DNA of 64,000 bases from Hoplostethus atlanticus (Eukaryota > Chordata > Actinopteri > Trachichthyiformes > Trachichthyidae): the NCBI GenBank assembly GCA_034670405.1, contig JAXDDX010000042.1:3560001-3624000 (forward strand), written 5' to 3'. The notes below the pieces were generated by a model, which worked only from the letters and a program-made list of their open reading frames with translations, searched no databases and had not been told where the DNA came from. Below, piece by piece: positions 23,985 through 35,463 of the stretch; position 1 is the first letter of the stretch, and each line of letters starts with the position of its first letter. The position numbers were made by a program, and so were the translations under genes.

Positions 23985-24700
23985 ATCAGCTATGCCAGAA
24001 GAGGTGCGCTATGATGTGCTGAATGCTCTGAAAAATGGCCAAACTCAAAAAGAAGAGTTCATCCGTGATCGACTTTTCAGCTCTGCTGGCCTTGCATGCC
24101 TTCACTGGTACCGACTGCAGTTCAGCATTCAAAGGCAAAGGAAAGGTGCGACCGATCAAGTTCCTGAATCAGAATTCAAAGTTCATGCAGATCTTTGCTG
24201 CAGTGGGGAACTCTTGGGAGCTTGATGAGCTTGTGCTCAGTGGTGCTGAAGAGTTCACCTGTCGCCTCTATGGCTTTGGTCCTCGAGTCAAGCAAGTTGA
24301 TGAGGCAAGACAGATTAAGGTCAAGAAGATTTGTGGCTCAAGCCTCCAGCTTCGACCATGTCTCCATTGATTTTCAACCTTTCCAACTTGCAAGAGGGTC
24401 CTCTTGCAGCACATGAAAAGAGTCAACTTCCAAGTATGCATCTGGAAAAGGGCTCATGAACACTTCCCAGAAATCCCATCCCCTCTTGACCAAGGGTTTC
24501 ATGTCAACTTTGAAAATGGCAAGCTAGAACCACTATGGTTTGAGGGTGACGTCATCCCCAAAGCCCTCGTTGATGTATTGGCTGAAGAGGGGACAGACGA
24601 GGATGACCTACTTGATGAAATCCATACAAATATGGATGATGATGAGGATGAAAATTATGCATATGACGATGATTTGATGATTTTGATGATGACCTGTTAA
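23985..24700 (+). pseudogene. Repeat-encoded protein fossil, C-terminal part (HAFTGTD family)
   Basis: Frames from 24035 on read SALLALHAFTGTDCSSAFKG, then KVRPIKFLNQNSKFMQIFAA and EEFTCRLYGFG. After a frameshift near 24350-24400 they continue as LLQHMKRVNFQVCIWKRA and an acidic end. The HAFTG.D..SAFKGKGK signature is common in uncharacterised multicopy proteins of invertebrates and fish; the usual C-terminal cysteine cluster is replaced here by an Asp/Glu-rich tail. Function unknown. Broken by at least one frameshift. Confidence 0.5.
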
Positions 24701-26149
24701 AATCCACCTGATCGGCGGTACACCGGATCAGGGTTAAGGTTTGGGGACGCCAGTGACACCACAAACTAAAAACTCACTAGCTCCCATAAAGTTTGGCCCA
24801 CAGGTCTAACATTTTACACAGATGTAGTTGACATGATGTAAAAGGTATGTGGTTATTTTCACCAGGGACTTGATGCTCCCTTGTCTTTGGCTTTTTCCTG
24901 TTGTTGTTTCTCCCTTTGGCTGTATTTAGAGTGTTTATCTAGGTCTGTTGTTAAATGTTAAGTACTTAGGTGCACATTGATTTGCAATATTCATAACTAC
25001 TGGTGGTTGGCTTCTTGATCACATGGTAGTTATGCTAGTCTGTATTGTGACTGTACACTACTTGAGTGTATTGGTTTGGACAAGCTATCTGTATACAACA
25101 TAAAAATAATTTGAATACCATTTAAAAGCATTTGTTTTCCTACTGTAGTATTCACTTTTCATGTTCTTCACTTCAGATAGCAGTAGTAGCAGTACATATG
25201 AACATATTGTTAGATGCAAGAAATATGCTTACCCCCATCTGGAATGCTAGTGACTGAAAATTCTGTTTTCTCCGGTTTTGAGGTATAGTGAAGAATTTTG
25301 GCCACAGCAAGTGTAATTTACAAGATAGAAAGGTCATATTGGGCTCAAATTGAAGCTTATGAACTTGGGAGGTTTTCTATATACAAGTGAGGCAGTGACA
25401 TTCACCATAAAGTGCTGGGAAATAATCTTTTTTGCTGAGAATTTGTCAAGCGGACAGTCATTTTTTTTGTCTTTTTGGGGATGTTGTGGGTGATATTTAA
25501 AAATAGAATGGCAGCAAGCCCCAGAATCTTATTTTTCTACTATCCCCTTTGTTTCAGGATACTCCCTGCCAAATTTCATACTTGTATGACTATTTATGCC
25601 ATTGTAGTACCTTATTATTTGCATTTACATCATTTCGCCAGAAACATGTCCCAAAAAATGTTTTTTTGGCCCCCTGAGACCAAACGGCCCCTACTTAGGG
25701 GTGCTCGTTATCAACTTGTGATGGCCCAAAGTATAGGCTAACAGGAAATAAGGTAGCAGAAAACATCCTGAGTGCTGGACCTGGCTCCCGGCCTAAAATA
25801 GATTGAAATATGGAATACGAACCAAAAATGAGGAAGAGTGACACCTAGTGGCCAAAGTCAAATCTGGAAGTGCAATTTGGAATATGGAAGAGAAATCTGG
25901 ACGTCTAACCCTAACCCTATAAAAAAATAAAAAAATAAAAATAAAAAAAAGCCATGCTCTCTCGTCCATCTTGCAATAGTTTTCCCTCCTGCAGATTACT
26001 CAGGCTGCGGTGAACTACACTGGACCCACTCAACTACCACAACAGAGGAAACAACACCAGGATCAGAGACCAACCAGGAAGAAGACAACGACACATATTC
26101 ACAGCCCAACCTCCTTTGTTTATTCCATCTCCTTAACATCTCAACTGTC
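24701..26149. other. Non-coding stretch
   Basis: No exon, tail or inverted repeat could be supported. An AAAAATAAAAATAAAAAAA tract is at 25920-25950, with a short CTAACCCTAACCCT just before it. The latter is too short to be telomeric. Confidence 0.4.
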
Positions 26150-26460
26150 TGCAATTGTCTTTAAACTCCATTTTGCTTTATCCTTATATACTAGGCCTAA
26201 CCCTGATCTTATTACTCAACTTAACCTCTCTGACTACCCTATGTCACATCTTAACCCTCTTTAAACTTCCATTTTTTCTTATCCTCTAAAACTATCCCTA
26301 AACCTGATCTTATTACTTAACTTAACCTCTCTGACTGCCCTATGCCACATCTTAACCATCTTTAAACCTCCATTCTTTTCACCTGTAATAAACTATACCT
26401 AAACCCGATCTTATGACTTAACCTCTCTGACTGCCCTATGCCACACCTTAACTTGATTTT
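26150..26460. repeat. Tandem repeat, about 100-bp period, three units
   Basis: The phrase CTTAACCTCTCTGACT(A/G)CCC recurs near 26220, 26321 and 26417. Each copy is followed by CTATG(T/C)CACA(T/C)CTTAA and, upstream, by AACC(T/C)GATCTTAT. CT-rich on this strand. Confidence 0.75.
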
Positions 26461-26559
26461 TTATTTTTCATCAGCCTATATCTTTTTAACCATCCCTATT
26501 ATTCTACACTTCGCTTCAAACATTCTTTTCTAACCCTCACTGTGAAAAGAAGAACAGCA

Positions 26560-26810
26560 TGGAGCCAGCCAGGCCAGACACCAGGATGTGGCTTAACAAT
26601 GATCGTCACCCTCAACAAAGGCCCACCAGGGATCCCTCTCTCACCCCACCTTGTGGAGAAGATGAGTGAGACACGTGATTACACAGCCTGAGAGACAGAG
26701 GGCTAACCCCGCCCACCAGCCAGGCCAGACACCAGGACGTGGCTTAACGATGATCGTCACCCTCAACAACCCCACCCACCAGCCAGGCCAGACACCAGGA
26801 CGTGGTTTAA
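26560..26810 (+). repeat. Short tandem repeat of CCAGGCCAGACACCAGGA units
   Basis: CCAGCCAGGCCAGACACCAG occurs three times (about 26565, 26715 and 26778), each followed by GA(T/C)GTGG(C/T)TTAA. The sequence continues after the Kolobok-like element at 32499 (TTAACGATCATCGTCACCCT, compare TTAACGATGATCGTCACCCT at 26743). This gives the empty-site sequence of that insertion. Confidence 0.75.
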
Positions 26811-27059
26811 AGGGGGGGTATTGTACTAATTTGGGCTATTTAAAACTGTTCCTGGGGGTCTTGAAAAGATGTTTGTGAAGTCTATATCAAAAAAAATCCT
26901 AAAACCAGCTTCTGTGGTGTGTTTCAGTCTCTCATTTTCTCCATTGTAAAGAACAGGCTGTTTTGAGGGGGTGGAGTAGTATGTAATGAGCATGTGCTCT
27001 GATTGGCCGCCTCACGACCAATCAAACTGAAGCAGGACACAAAGTAACCTGTAAAGTAA

Positions 27060-27360
27060 AAAAAATGTCACTACCTCAATTTTTCATTTGTTGTGTTTCA
27101 ATTGTACTAGGAATTAAGAATAATAAATGGGTGTGTGTGTTAAACATATGGAAAGTTGTGTCTGTGTTCACTGGCTTGGATGTGCACTCTCTGTTCTTGG
27201 CCTTGGGAAACTTCCGCGTGAAGACCGGGTCACCAGCAGATGTTGTGGCTTGGGGATGGTCAGCATCTTCAACCCAACACATACAAAGCTGGGGTGCATA
27301 AAAGAAGAGAAATACATGTTATTTCTCACCACTCAAGGAAAAGTGTCGCAGCATATGCTG
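27060..27360 (-). repeat. Duplicated, diverged exon-10 region of the Kolobok-like gene
   Basis: Minus-strand 27282-27076 reads HPQATTSAGDPVFTRKFPKA, a diverged copy of RPQATTRAGDPLFKVQFPKF at 27846-27698. It is joined to a copy of the start of exon 9 (27285-27360 resembles 28784-28850). Exons 9 and 10 sequences are therefore fused, as if from a deleted sister element or an internal duplication with deletion. Confidence 0.7.
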
Positions 27361-27986
27361 CAAATTACCTGATGCCGAAGGCATGTACATGGGGTTCAGA
27401 CCGCGTCTTTATTGAAGTGGGACACGAAGGCTGCAATTACATCCTCCTTTGCTGGTCTCTCATACTGGGCACATAGGTCGTCTGGGACAGGGATCTTCAA
27501 CAATTCATTAGAATATGGTTGAGGGTCCTGTAACACGTACTCAAACAGGAGGTCCATCAGCTCATCTGTATAACCTGTATAGTAAATTTAAGTTATGAAA
27601 ATGCCACTACCTCAATTTTCCATATGTTGTTGCCTTTCAATTGTTCTACTTAGTAGTTGTGTATTTAGAATAATAAATAGGTGCGCGTTAAACATACGGA
27701 AAGTTGCGTCCGTCTTCACTGGCTTTGCCGTGCACTCTCCCTTCTTGAACTTGGGAAACTGCACTTTGAAGAGTGGGTCACCAGCACGTGTTGTGGCTTG
27801 GGGACGGTTAGCATTTTCATTGAAATGCATGGCAGACAGGTACAGCCTAAAAAAATAATAATAATTTTAAAAAAGGAATAATTACAGTACTTGCATAGAT
27901 GTATATACATATATAAAGATGTGTTGAGACAGTGTAATATCTTGTTTACCTGCACAGCATTCCCAGAAATGGAAAGACAACATTTT

Positions 27987-28690
27987 TTCAAATCAAATCA
28001 AATCACATTTATTTGTATAGCCCTTAATCACCGTTACAGTCTCTAAGGGCTTCACAGTGCCCAACATGTGAAAATAATAAATGGTTAGTACACGACATCC
28101 CCCAGCCTTAGACCCTCAGAGAGGACAAGGAAAAACTCCCACAAACCCTCACTGGGAAAATTGGGAGAAACCTTGGGAGGGGCTACTCAGAGAGGGATCC
28201 CCCTACCAGGACGGTTGGGCGTGCAATAGATGCCGAGTTTGGGCAAGCAGCGTATACACAATATATGAAAGTTTATTTTGGTGGGACATCCAGATCTGAT
28301 GGGGCGGCATCACAGCAACGGCAACTCAGTCAGCGTCATCATAGGACTAGGGGACCATGCAGGCGCCAACACTGCCCACATAGGAGAACGCAACGTCCGC
28401 TCAGTCAGCATCGTGCTAGGAGGCGGGACCAACCAGACGCCAACTCTGCCCAGATAGGAGAACGCAACGTCCGCTCAGTCAGCATCGTCCTAGGAGGCGG
28501 GACCAACCAGACGCCAACTCTGCCGGGCTGCGGCCTGGAACAGATAGGAGACTCACCCACACACACCCATACACACACTCTCACTCACACAGACATGACC
28601 AGCGTCAGTGGACAGGAGCAGGTAGACCAGGAGAATAGGACATGTAGGCAGGATGGAGCAAAGCGCAGGAGCAAAGCGCAGGATGACACT
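27987..28690 (-). mobile_element. LINE/SINE 3' region inserted in Kolobok exon 9
   Basis: Ends with the TTGATTT tail (plus strand TCAAATCAAATCAAATCACA) and the block complementary to TTGGGCACTGTGAAGCCCTT, as at 12853-12949. Upstream of the tail lies a long untranslated part (CTCCCAAGGTTTCTCCCAAT on the minus strand) with a 73-bp tandem duplication at 28379-28524. Removing it rejoins the transposase reading RFAP to KNVVFPFLGMLCRLYLSAMH. Confidence 0.8.
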
Positions 28691-31420
28691 ATGGTAAGAC
28701 TCCAGCGCTGAGGTCTGATGGTGAGGGCTCAGCTTCTCCACATCCTTTAGGACTCTCTTGTTTGTTAGTGCCTTCTCAAGCTTATACAAAGCTGGGGTGC
28801 CTAAAAGAAGAAAAGTACATCTTATTTCTTGCCACTTATGGAAAAGTGTTAGCAATTCTGTAAAAAAATTTCAACATACATCAACTATTATATCATAAAT
28901 GTAAAATTCCTAATCAAAGAATAACAGGGTGTAATAAGGAAACCTGAACAAGCCCGTAAGACACGTTAGTGCAATGCTTGAGTACACACCTGCTGTCAAC
29001 CATTGTCTCTTGAAATGCGTTCTGGATGCAGACACTTTGGGAAGATGGGGTCTTCATGGTTGTGGATATCTTGCACGTGGTTGACAATTGATGTCCACTT
29101 TGCCACCCTCTCTGGCCCAGTTGTAGAAGAAGCTGCAGTCCAGTAGATGTGGTTTTTGATACTGCGCTGCCACTTCTTCACTGCGCACAGTCCTTGTCTT
29201 TGGAAATCTTTTCGAGTCGCTTAGACAGGCCTAATAATGTAGAAAGTAAAATTTAGTGCAACTCCTTACCTATTTTAATAAGATGTTGAAGACTTACATG
29301 GTGGACAATGCAAAATTAGAAATCGTACCAAGTTCAACTATCAACTACAACCAAATGGCAAAGACCATTACAATACCTTTCTCCATATGCCAGACGTCGT
29401 AAAACTGTGATCTTCAGCTCCCTTAGGAATTTCTGGATCTGCGGGTGACGATCGGTGACAATGCAGTCCAGGGTCACACCACCTGCCTCCAAGAGTGCAA
29501 GGCTTCTTTTCAGGCCCTCCTTCTCCATGTGGTAACTTCCACCCACCTCATTGCTCTGTTTGGAAGACAAGGATTTAAAAAATAAAAATGTAGCATATCA
29601 AATGTAAATGTAACATATCATAATCTACTGTAACCGATAATGACATTGTAATATGTTGTACTACTGACATTTGTTTTTAAACAAAGTTTCACTGGTTGAA
29701 TTGGCAAGTGTTCATATGTACTCACTAACCTGCACAAGCTGGATATCAATGATGGTGTTACTCTTCAGGTCCATCATGGAGTAGCTGCCAAACTTGGCAG
29801 AGTGGCCTGTGTATGGAGAAGGTTTGACGACAAAACACATCATTCATAGTTTGTGTGTTTTTCAAGCTGGTACCAGCCCCCCGCATACAAAAACTAATAG
29901 ATAATACTATATGATAAAACAATGTGAATAGGTTGAGACAGGAAACTACCTGGTGAGTCAGCCCTCATGTCACCACCGACAATGACCTTCTCCTCCTGGC
30001 TGAGCCGCTGCAACATGGCCTCCTGTCCCTTCTTCCACTTATACACAATAGCCGGCTCGAGGTACGTCCTGGCATGCCTTCAGAATACATTCACATGCAT
30101 TGCCCTGAAAACCTGGTGGACAGTAAGATAGATATTTAGAACAGTTGCCCACAAAATATGTCCGATACAAATATTTACAAGTGCAAAGTAACTTGCTTTC
30201 AACATACCTTCTCGAGTTTGCTATAAGAAGCACCACTGAAATATATGGCTGCGGAAAGTTGTAGGTTCCCAGCAGGTGTGCTGCCAACAATGGGCTGGCT
30301 CTTCCAATGTCTGGTAAACTGACAATGGGGGCACAGCTGATCAACTGCCAAGAATGTACCAAGCCTTCTTGAGCGGACCTGACATGCCCTCTGGCACACA
30401 GGGCACATGTCAAACAGCTCCATGAGGCAGGTCTCATACACAATGTATTTTGGGATGTTTTGGATGGGAGTTGAGTCTGGCCTGCTTTTCAAAAATATGG
30501 AAGAACAGAAAACGATAAGCAACAACACACAATCTACTTTATCTAATGTGCAGGGCTAATGGAAAATTACTCACGACAGATTTGATGACTCCGTAAAGGT
30601 AGTAATAGAATCAGCAGGGTTATATGTAGAGTCATGTGGCTCAGGAACCTCCATAGAGATGTCCTCATCCTCCTCGCTAAGGTCTAGACGAGGTCTCTTG
30701 GCTGGTCTCGTGATCTTAATAGGTGTTGAGGTAATGAAAGGTTGTGCAGTGAAGGGGTCGGTGGTGTTGCCAACTCCGAAGTCTCGGCAGGAAACTGTTG
30801 CCTGGGAACCTTTTATGCAGACAAATAAAATGTGATAATCCTGTGAGTGACATTACATTGTGATATATGAATTGATGTAAAACAAAGTGAGCTTTCATGT
30901 CTGTCAGCTGCAATGAAGCATTGCTATTCAGATATATTGTTGGGATATTTGGTAGCCACTTTTATATACAATATATAACAAAATTAATTCATGATCCAAA
31001 TTGTCTGTCACACTACAAACCTGTACTTCGATAGTGATGCAGCATAGTTTTCGTGGACAACTGCGTGCCAACCGATCTCATCTCCAGGGGGTCAGTCTGG
31101 CAGCCCACATGCCTTACAGAAGACTGTTGAGATGTGGTAGCCTAAAGGCAGGGAATAAAAAAAGTTTGATGTATCTATCATCTACAATATTTTTTATATT
31201 GTCAAATCAGTAGTGATGGAAAACAAGAATTAAGTTACCAGATATATAGACCTAGAACTTTCATCTCAACCAAATGTCTTTCATTTCTACAAGCCATACT
31301 ATAATGAAAACTGTAGGCTTTTGTTTAGCCCCCCCCCCTTTGTTAGAAGGCTTTACAGTTTACAACAGCCAAGTCGCCCCCACCCCCAAGCGCGATTGTA
31401 CTAATGGTGGCTAAACTTTA

Positions 31421-31850
31421 TCAAGCGGACACGACAGACTTATAAAACAGACACTGGTCCCAACAAATAACTTTAAGATGAGCCCTGACTCCAACCAATA
31501 ACTTTAAAAGATGTGTCCTGACTCCAGCTTTAGTTTTCTTACTTCTTCTTACACACCCAACAAGCCTGTAGCTAACGTTAGCCCCTCTAGCTCGTTAGCT
31601 AACCAGCAGTCGAATATACTAACCAGACTACTTTACCAAGCGGACACGTTCGACAGACTTATAAAACAGACACTGGTCCCAACAAATAACTTTAAGATGA
31701 GCCCTGACTCCAACCAATAACTTTAAAAGATGTGTCCTGACTCCAGCTTTAGTTTTCTTACTTCTTCTTACACACCCAACAAGCCTGTAGCTAACGTTAG
31801 CCCCGCTAGCTCGTTAGCTAACCAGCAGTCAAATATACTAACTAGACTAA
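31421..31850. repeat. Tandem duplication, about 208-bp unit
   Basis: Two adjacent copies share AAGCGGACACG, ACAAATAACTTTAAGATGAG, CTTACTTCTTCTTACACACC and TAGCTAACGTTAGCCCC. They differ at few positions. It lies in intron 1 of the Kolobok-like gene. Confidence 0.85.
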
Positions 31851-32502
31851 TGATATCAAAACATGGTGACACTTACCGGTTCCAAGTTTGCAGATGGGTC
31901 ACGTAGAGTGGGAACTGCTCCATCTTTAAGCTTCAATTTAGTTGATAGTCCTGTTGTGAACTGGCCATAGTTGCTGAAGCAGTCCGGCGTGAAGTGGTTA
32001 TCACACACAAACAAAGCTGGGCTAACTGTAGCCGGGACGTCGCCGTTAAAAATAAAATTAATCCACTCTGTCCTGGCATTTTCGTGTGTTGGGATTCTGT
32101 GCAGGGATCTATGTTGCTGGCTGCATCCTAAAACAGAACAACTCTTGCGTTGGGCTCTTGCAGTAGACATGTTGTTGTTGTAGCTCCAATGTTCGCAATG
32201 TAAAAACAGCGGCACTGCTGAGAGCTGCATTTTGAGACGACGTAAATGGGAGTGGTTGTTCAACTGGGCGTGGACATGCTCTGAGAGGGGCTGGACTTGC
32301 ACCTTATGACGTCCAAAGGAACCATTTTCTGAAACGGGCCGTTTTTCTCCTATCTTTGGCAACGTTTTGGGAAAAAGGAAAATACAGAAAAACGGGTTGA
32401 CTTCCAGATTTCAAATTTTCTCAGTTGCTTAGGGAAGTAATTTCCTGTGGAACATATATAAGCGCTAGGAATAAACAGTTTTCCATAATATGGGCCCTTT
32501 AA

Positions 32503-33229
32503 CGATCATCGTCACCCTCAACAAGGCCCACCAGGGATCCCTCTCTCACCCCACCTTGTGGAGAAGACGAGTAAGACACGTGAATACACAGCCTGAGAGA
32601 CAGAGGGCTAACCCCGCCCACAAACATACACCCCTGAAACCACTCCCCATAAAATCCCAGCATGCCTGGGCACAAATCCATGAAGACACCATGAAGAGCA
32701 GGAGCATCGACGACAAGGACCAGCCAACCACCAGCATCAAGACAAATCAATCCTTTTGACGCCAGTCCATGGCTGATCTTCTGAACCCCTCAGCTCTGAA
32801 TCCAGGCCTGGATAACTGAGGACGGAATCGCTGGATACCAGGATGGGTGAATATTAACTCATTTTGGGCATTTAATCTTAAAATCCATAGGGTACTAAAC
32901 ATAAATAATGATATGGTATAATCGGAGTCAAATTTAATTTCAGATATTTGTATTGACTATCCCAGAGGACCGAGATTGGCCAGGGTCTGTACTGGGTCTT
33001 AAAATAGGAAGAGAAACAACTAAAATGACAGGTGAATTGGACATGGAACACAGGCTGAGAACTGATCTTTCTTAGCTGGCCGCCTTAGAGGAGGGTGTAT
33101 AGTGTTCGAAGGCTGAAACGCCCAATGAATCTTTGGTACACTACTGATGATGTGTTCTGAAATTTAGCTCCACATTCGAAACAAAAAACATTACAAATGA
33201 ATATTTAAATTAATTATTTATTTAGTGGT
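32503..33229. repeat. Continuation of the 26.56 kb repeat, then unassigned sequence
   Basis: 32503-32640 matches 26590-26715 (GATCCCTCTCTCACCCCACC, then CAGCCTGAGAGACAGAGGGC). From about 32760 on I recognise nothing. Confidence 0.6.
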
Positions 33230-33396
33230 TTAATGGTTTTAATGGTGTATTCAATGGCTCTTATTTGTCTCATTTGTTTAAGATAAAGTAGGTCGCTAAC
33301 TTATTGCACTCTTACCTTAACACTAGTTATGCTCTTAGTTGCTTGTTTAGGAAGGAAATGCACTTACGATTTCTGGTGACTACCAACTGTGGTCGG
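33230..33396 (+). mobile_element. L2 3' fragment
   Basis: Reverse complement of the region at 43390-43530 of the L2 element. It shares GCACTCTTACCTTAACACTA, TTGTTTAGGAAGGAAATGCA and CTTACGATTTCTGGTGACTA. The terminal tail itself is not present. Confidence 0.75.
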
Positions 33397-33790
33397 CCAG
33401 TGCTTTCACCCATATACCCCTGATCAACAAGCTCTCAGGTCAATGGTGGCCCGAAGGAGCCAGGGGATGGGGTATGATTTCCTAATACTTAACCCTATTC
33501 CCCAGAATCAATGAAGGCCTAATCTATTGGACAGCTACTGAACTCAAAGATCTAATCTCTCCTGAAAAGGTCCCACCCCCTAGGGACAGCAACCCAACAC
33601 CACAATGCCACCGATCCTCGAGATCAAGCCGTGAAAGTGTGTCTAGTCAAAGGTCAGTTACAATTACAGGACAGGGAGCACAGAACAGATGCCTATGTGA
33701 GCTGTCAAGACTCCAAGGGAACAGCCTTCCCTCTTCCTCCATATGGACAATTGTTTTGTCATTGAGAACTGCAGAAGAAGAACACCAATT
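33397..33790. other. Unassigned sequence next to Penelope fragments
   Basis: Nothing recognisable beyond proximity to the two Penelope-like fragments that follow. Confidence 0.35.
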
Positions 33791-33794
33791 CCAA

Positions 33795-33880
33795 TTCGGC
33801 CTTGACCACGGTGGGCTCAGTGGCGAGAGCCAGGTCAGAAGATTGGGGGGTCTGGACGGAAGGGGAACCCTGAAGTGAGT
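33795..33880 (-). mobile_element. Penelope-like element C-terminal fragment
   Basis: Minus-strand reading NLLTWLSPLSPPWSRPN corresponds to the last residues of the Penelope ORF at 40704 (DLTWLTPLSPPWSGPN). The plus-strand DNA shares TGGGCTCAGTGGCG and GAGCCAGGTCAGA with 40727-40751. Confidence 0.7.
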
Positions 33881-34209
33881 GTGCCAGTTCATCTCCTTCC
33901 CACCATTAATTTGGTGGGTTGGTTTATTTTTATACACCTAACCCTTTGTAAATGTGTGTGATTTGGGATATTTAAAAAAACTTCCTGTTACACTTTTGCA
34001 CTGACAAGCTTAGTTCCCCCACTTGAGCTTCAAGTGTTGAGCTGAACATTTTGCACACACTGCCGTCAGACGTAGGCATATCTGGGGCTGCATGGCAGGT
34101 ATGCAGGTGGAATTAGGCCTGGCATAACCCTTTCATTCTCAAGTGTTTTCTCTTGCACACACACATCTCCAAAGTCACAAATCTTACCCTTAAGGTACCA
34201 TGTTTCCTT

Positions 34210-34306
34210 TTTTCAATGGACGTCGAAAGTCTTTACACCAATATAGAGACAACCCCGGGACTGGCAGCGGTCAATAAATGGTTCCACAAATACCCAGATG
34301 ACAAAC
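34210..34306 (+). mobile_element. Penelope-like reverse transcriptase fragment
   Basis: Plus-strand reading MDVESLYTNIETTPGLAAVN, then KWFHKYPDD, matches MDVESLYTNIETPAGLAAIK, then KWLTKYPDD, of the Penelope copy near 41880-41970. The orientation is opposite to the fragment at 33795, so two pieces of one element are inverted or come from separate insertions. Confidence 0.75.
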
Positions 34307-35463
34307 ATTCCGAGTAGTAGCGCCACCTTCTGGGCAAAAAAAAGTAACTTTGCCATACTACCACCTAGAGACTCGGGATTTTTTTCTGCCTGCTCAACTT
34401 CCTGCCCTGTGCACACACACACAATTTCAACACCCTAGTATTTTATCCTAAAAAGTTATGGTAGAATCTTGCTCATATATGACACATGGACCACTTCCGG
34501 CCGGAAATGGGTGTTGGACCTGTTACAGGTGGAATCGGACACCTGGAAAACCCCCCCTAGAACTTGGTTTCATGTCTCTAGCACATTTCTTGAAAAAGAT
34601 ATGAACTTAAAATGCATATACATGAGTGATGGTTCACCATCAGTCACACAAGTGTCCCAGTGCCCTGAAACATCAGTGGCTAGTCCAGGGCACTGTTCAG
34701 AGTCATTCATTAGGCCCTGTCTTTGAATTCCAAAAAATTCAAAATTTCAAAAAATTCAAGATTTCATTTCTAACCCTAACCCATCCACCCTCTACGTGAG
34801 TTTGGATTACGCGTAGGGAGGTTAAAATTCATTAAAAACACAATTTCATGGGTCAAAAATTTAATAAATATGTTTAAAAATACAATTTGTGGAGGACAAT
34901 TCATGGAAGACAATGCATGGATTAAAAATGGAATAATAAATATGTTAAAAATGTACAATTCATGAAAGACAAACACGGATCAATAAAAATGGCAAGAAGA
35001 GGTCCAATATTGAATCACATGACTGGTTCAAACTAAAGTGTTCCTACAGTACGCAGAACCCCAACTTCTTCACTTAACTTGTCGAACCCTACTTAAAAAA
35101 AATTGTTTTTATATATTGCTTTTGTATTTTTTTGGTTAAATTTTTGTTTTGTTTTTTCCATTTTTGTTTGGTTAATTTTTAAAATGTATTTATTTATTTA
35201 TTTTTGGGTTGTTTTCTTTGCTACTTGGACTGCATTTGAAGCCTCTTGGTTCCAAAAGCCCTGAGGGTTCTGGCTTGGATGCCATGTTGTTGACATTGGT
35301 CGACATATTCCCTGTAGGCCACACTAAGTATCTTGTCAGAATGTATGTCAACGAAAGACATCTCCATGGCACTCCAATGTCTTCTGACGGAGTTGGGCAG
35401 GTACCTGCTGGGGGTTCGCGGTACCTGCTTATTCTAACCCACTATTAAAGCATCATTGAGGGA
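34307..35463. other. AT-rich non-coding stretch
   Basis: Contains repeated phrases such as AATTCATG(G)AA(G/A)GACAA and TTAATAAATATGTTTAAAAA between 34840 and 34990, and T-rich tracts around 35100-35210. No gene seen. Confidence 0.4.

Larger units (their letters stand above)
27396..32170 (-). pseudogene. THAP-domain Kolobok-like transposase, eleven exons
   Basis: Exons on the minus strand: 32170-31877 (ATG; THAP zinc finger, CSVLGCSQQHRSLHRIPTHE to KDGAVPTL), 31123-31021, 30809-30575, 30484-30208 (C-x2-C pairs in FDMCPVCQRACQ and LCPHCQF), 30112-29950, 29806-29730, 29555-29377, 29230-28990, 28800-about 28690 plus 27987-27950, 27846-27698 and 27565-27396 (TGA). Candidate catalytic acids are in VGGDMRADSPG, CIVTDRHPQIQKF and SALESYHSVIL. 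Junction phases agree for exons 1 to 6. Defects: TGA in exon 5 after MHVNVF, frameshifts in exons 7 and 8, and a LINE in exon 9. THAP domains bind DNA, here probably the element's ends. AATAAA overlaps the last codons (FNKDAV). Confidence 0.8.
26811..32498 (-). mobile_element. Kolobok-like DNA transposon with TTAA target duplication
   Basis: Flanked by TTAA on both sides (26807-26810 and 32499-32502). Ends are AGGGGGGGTATT on the left and, read inward from the right, AGGGCCCATATT. The neighbouring repeat shows the pre-insertion sequence with a single TTAA. Inside, a minus-strand gene of eleven exons begins with a THAP domain. TTAA targets, AGGG ends and a THAP-bearing DDE transposase together fit the Kolobok superfamily. 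The 5688-bp copy contains a nested LINE (about 27987-28690), a 208-bp tandem duplication in intron 1 (31421-31850) and a duplicated exon region (27060-27360). The coding region carries a nonsense codon and several frameshifts, so the copy is inactive. Confidence 0.8.

Noticed and set aside
25900..25920. CTAACCCTAACCCT, and GGGTTAGGGTTAGG near 49206, as telomeric repeats
   Set aside because: Only two units each; no array.
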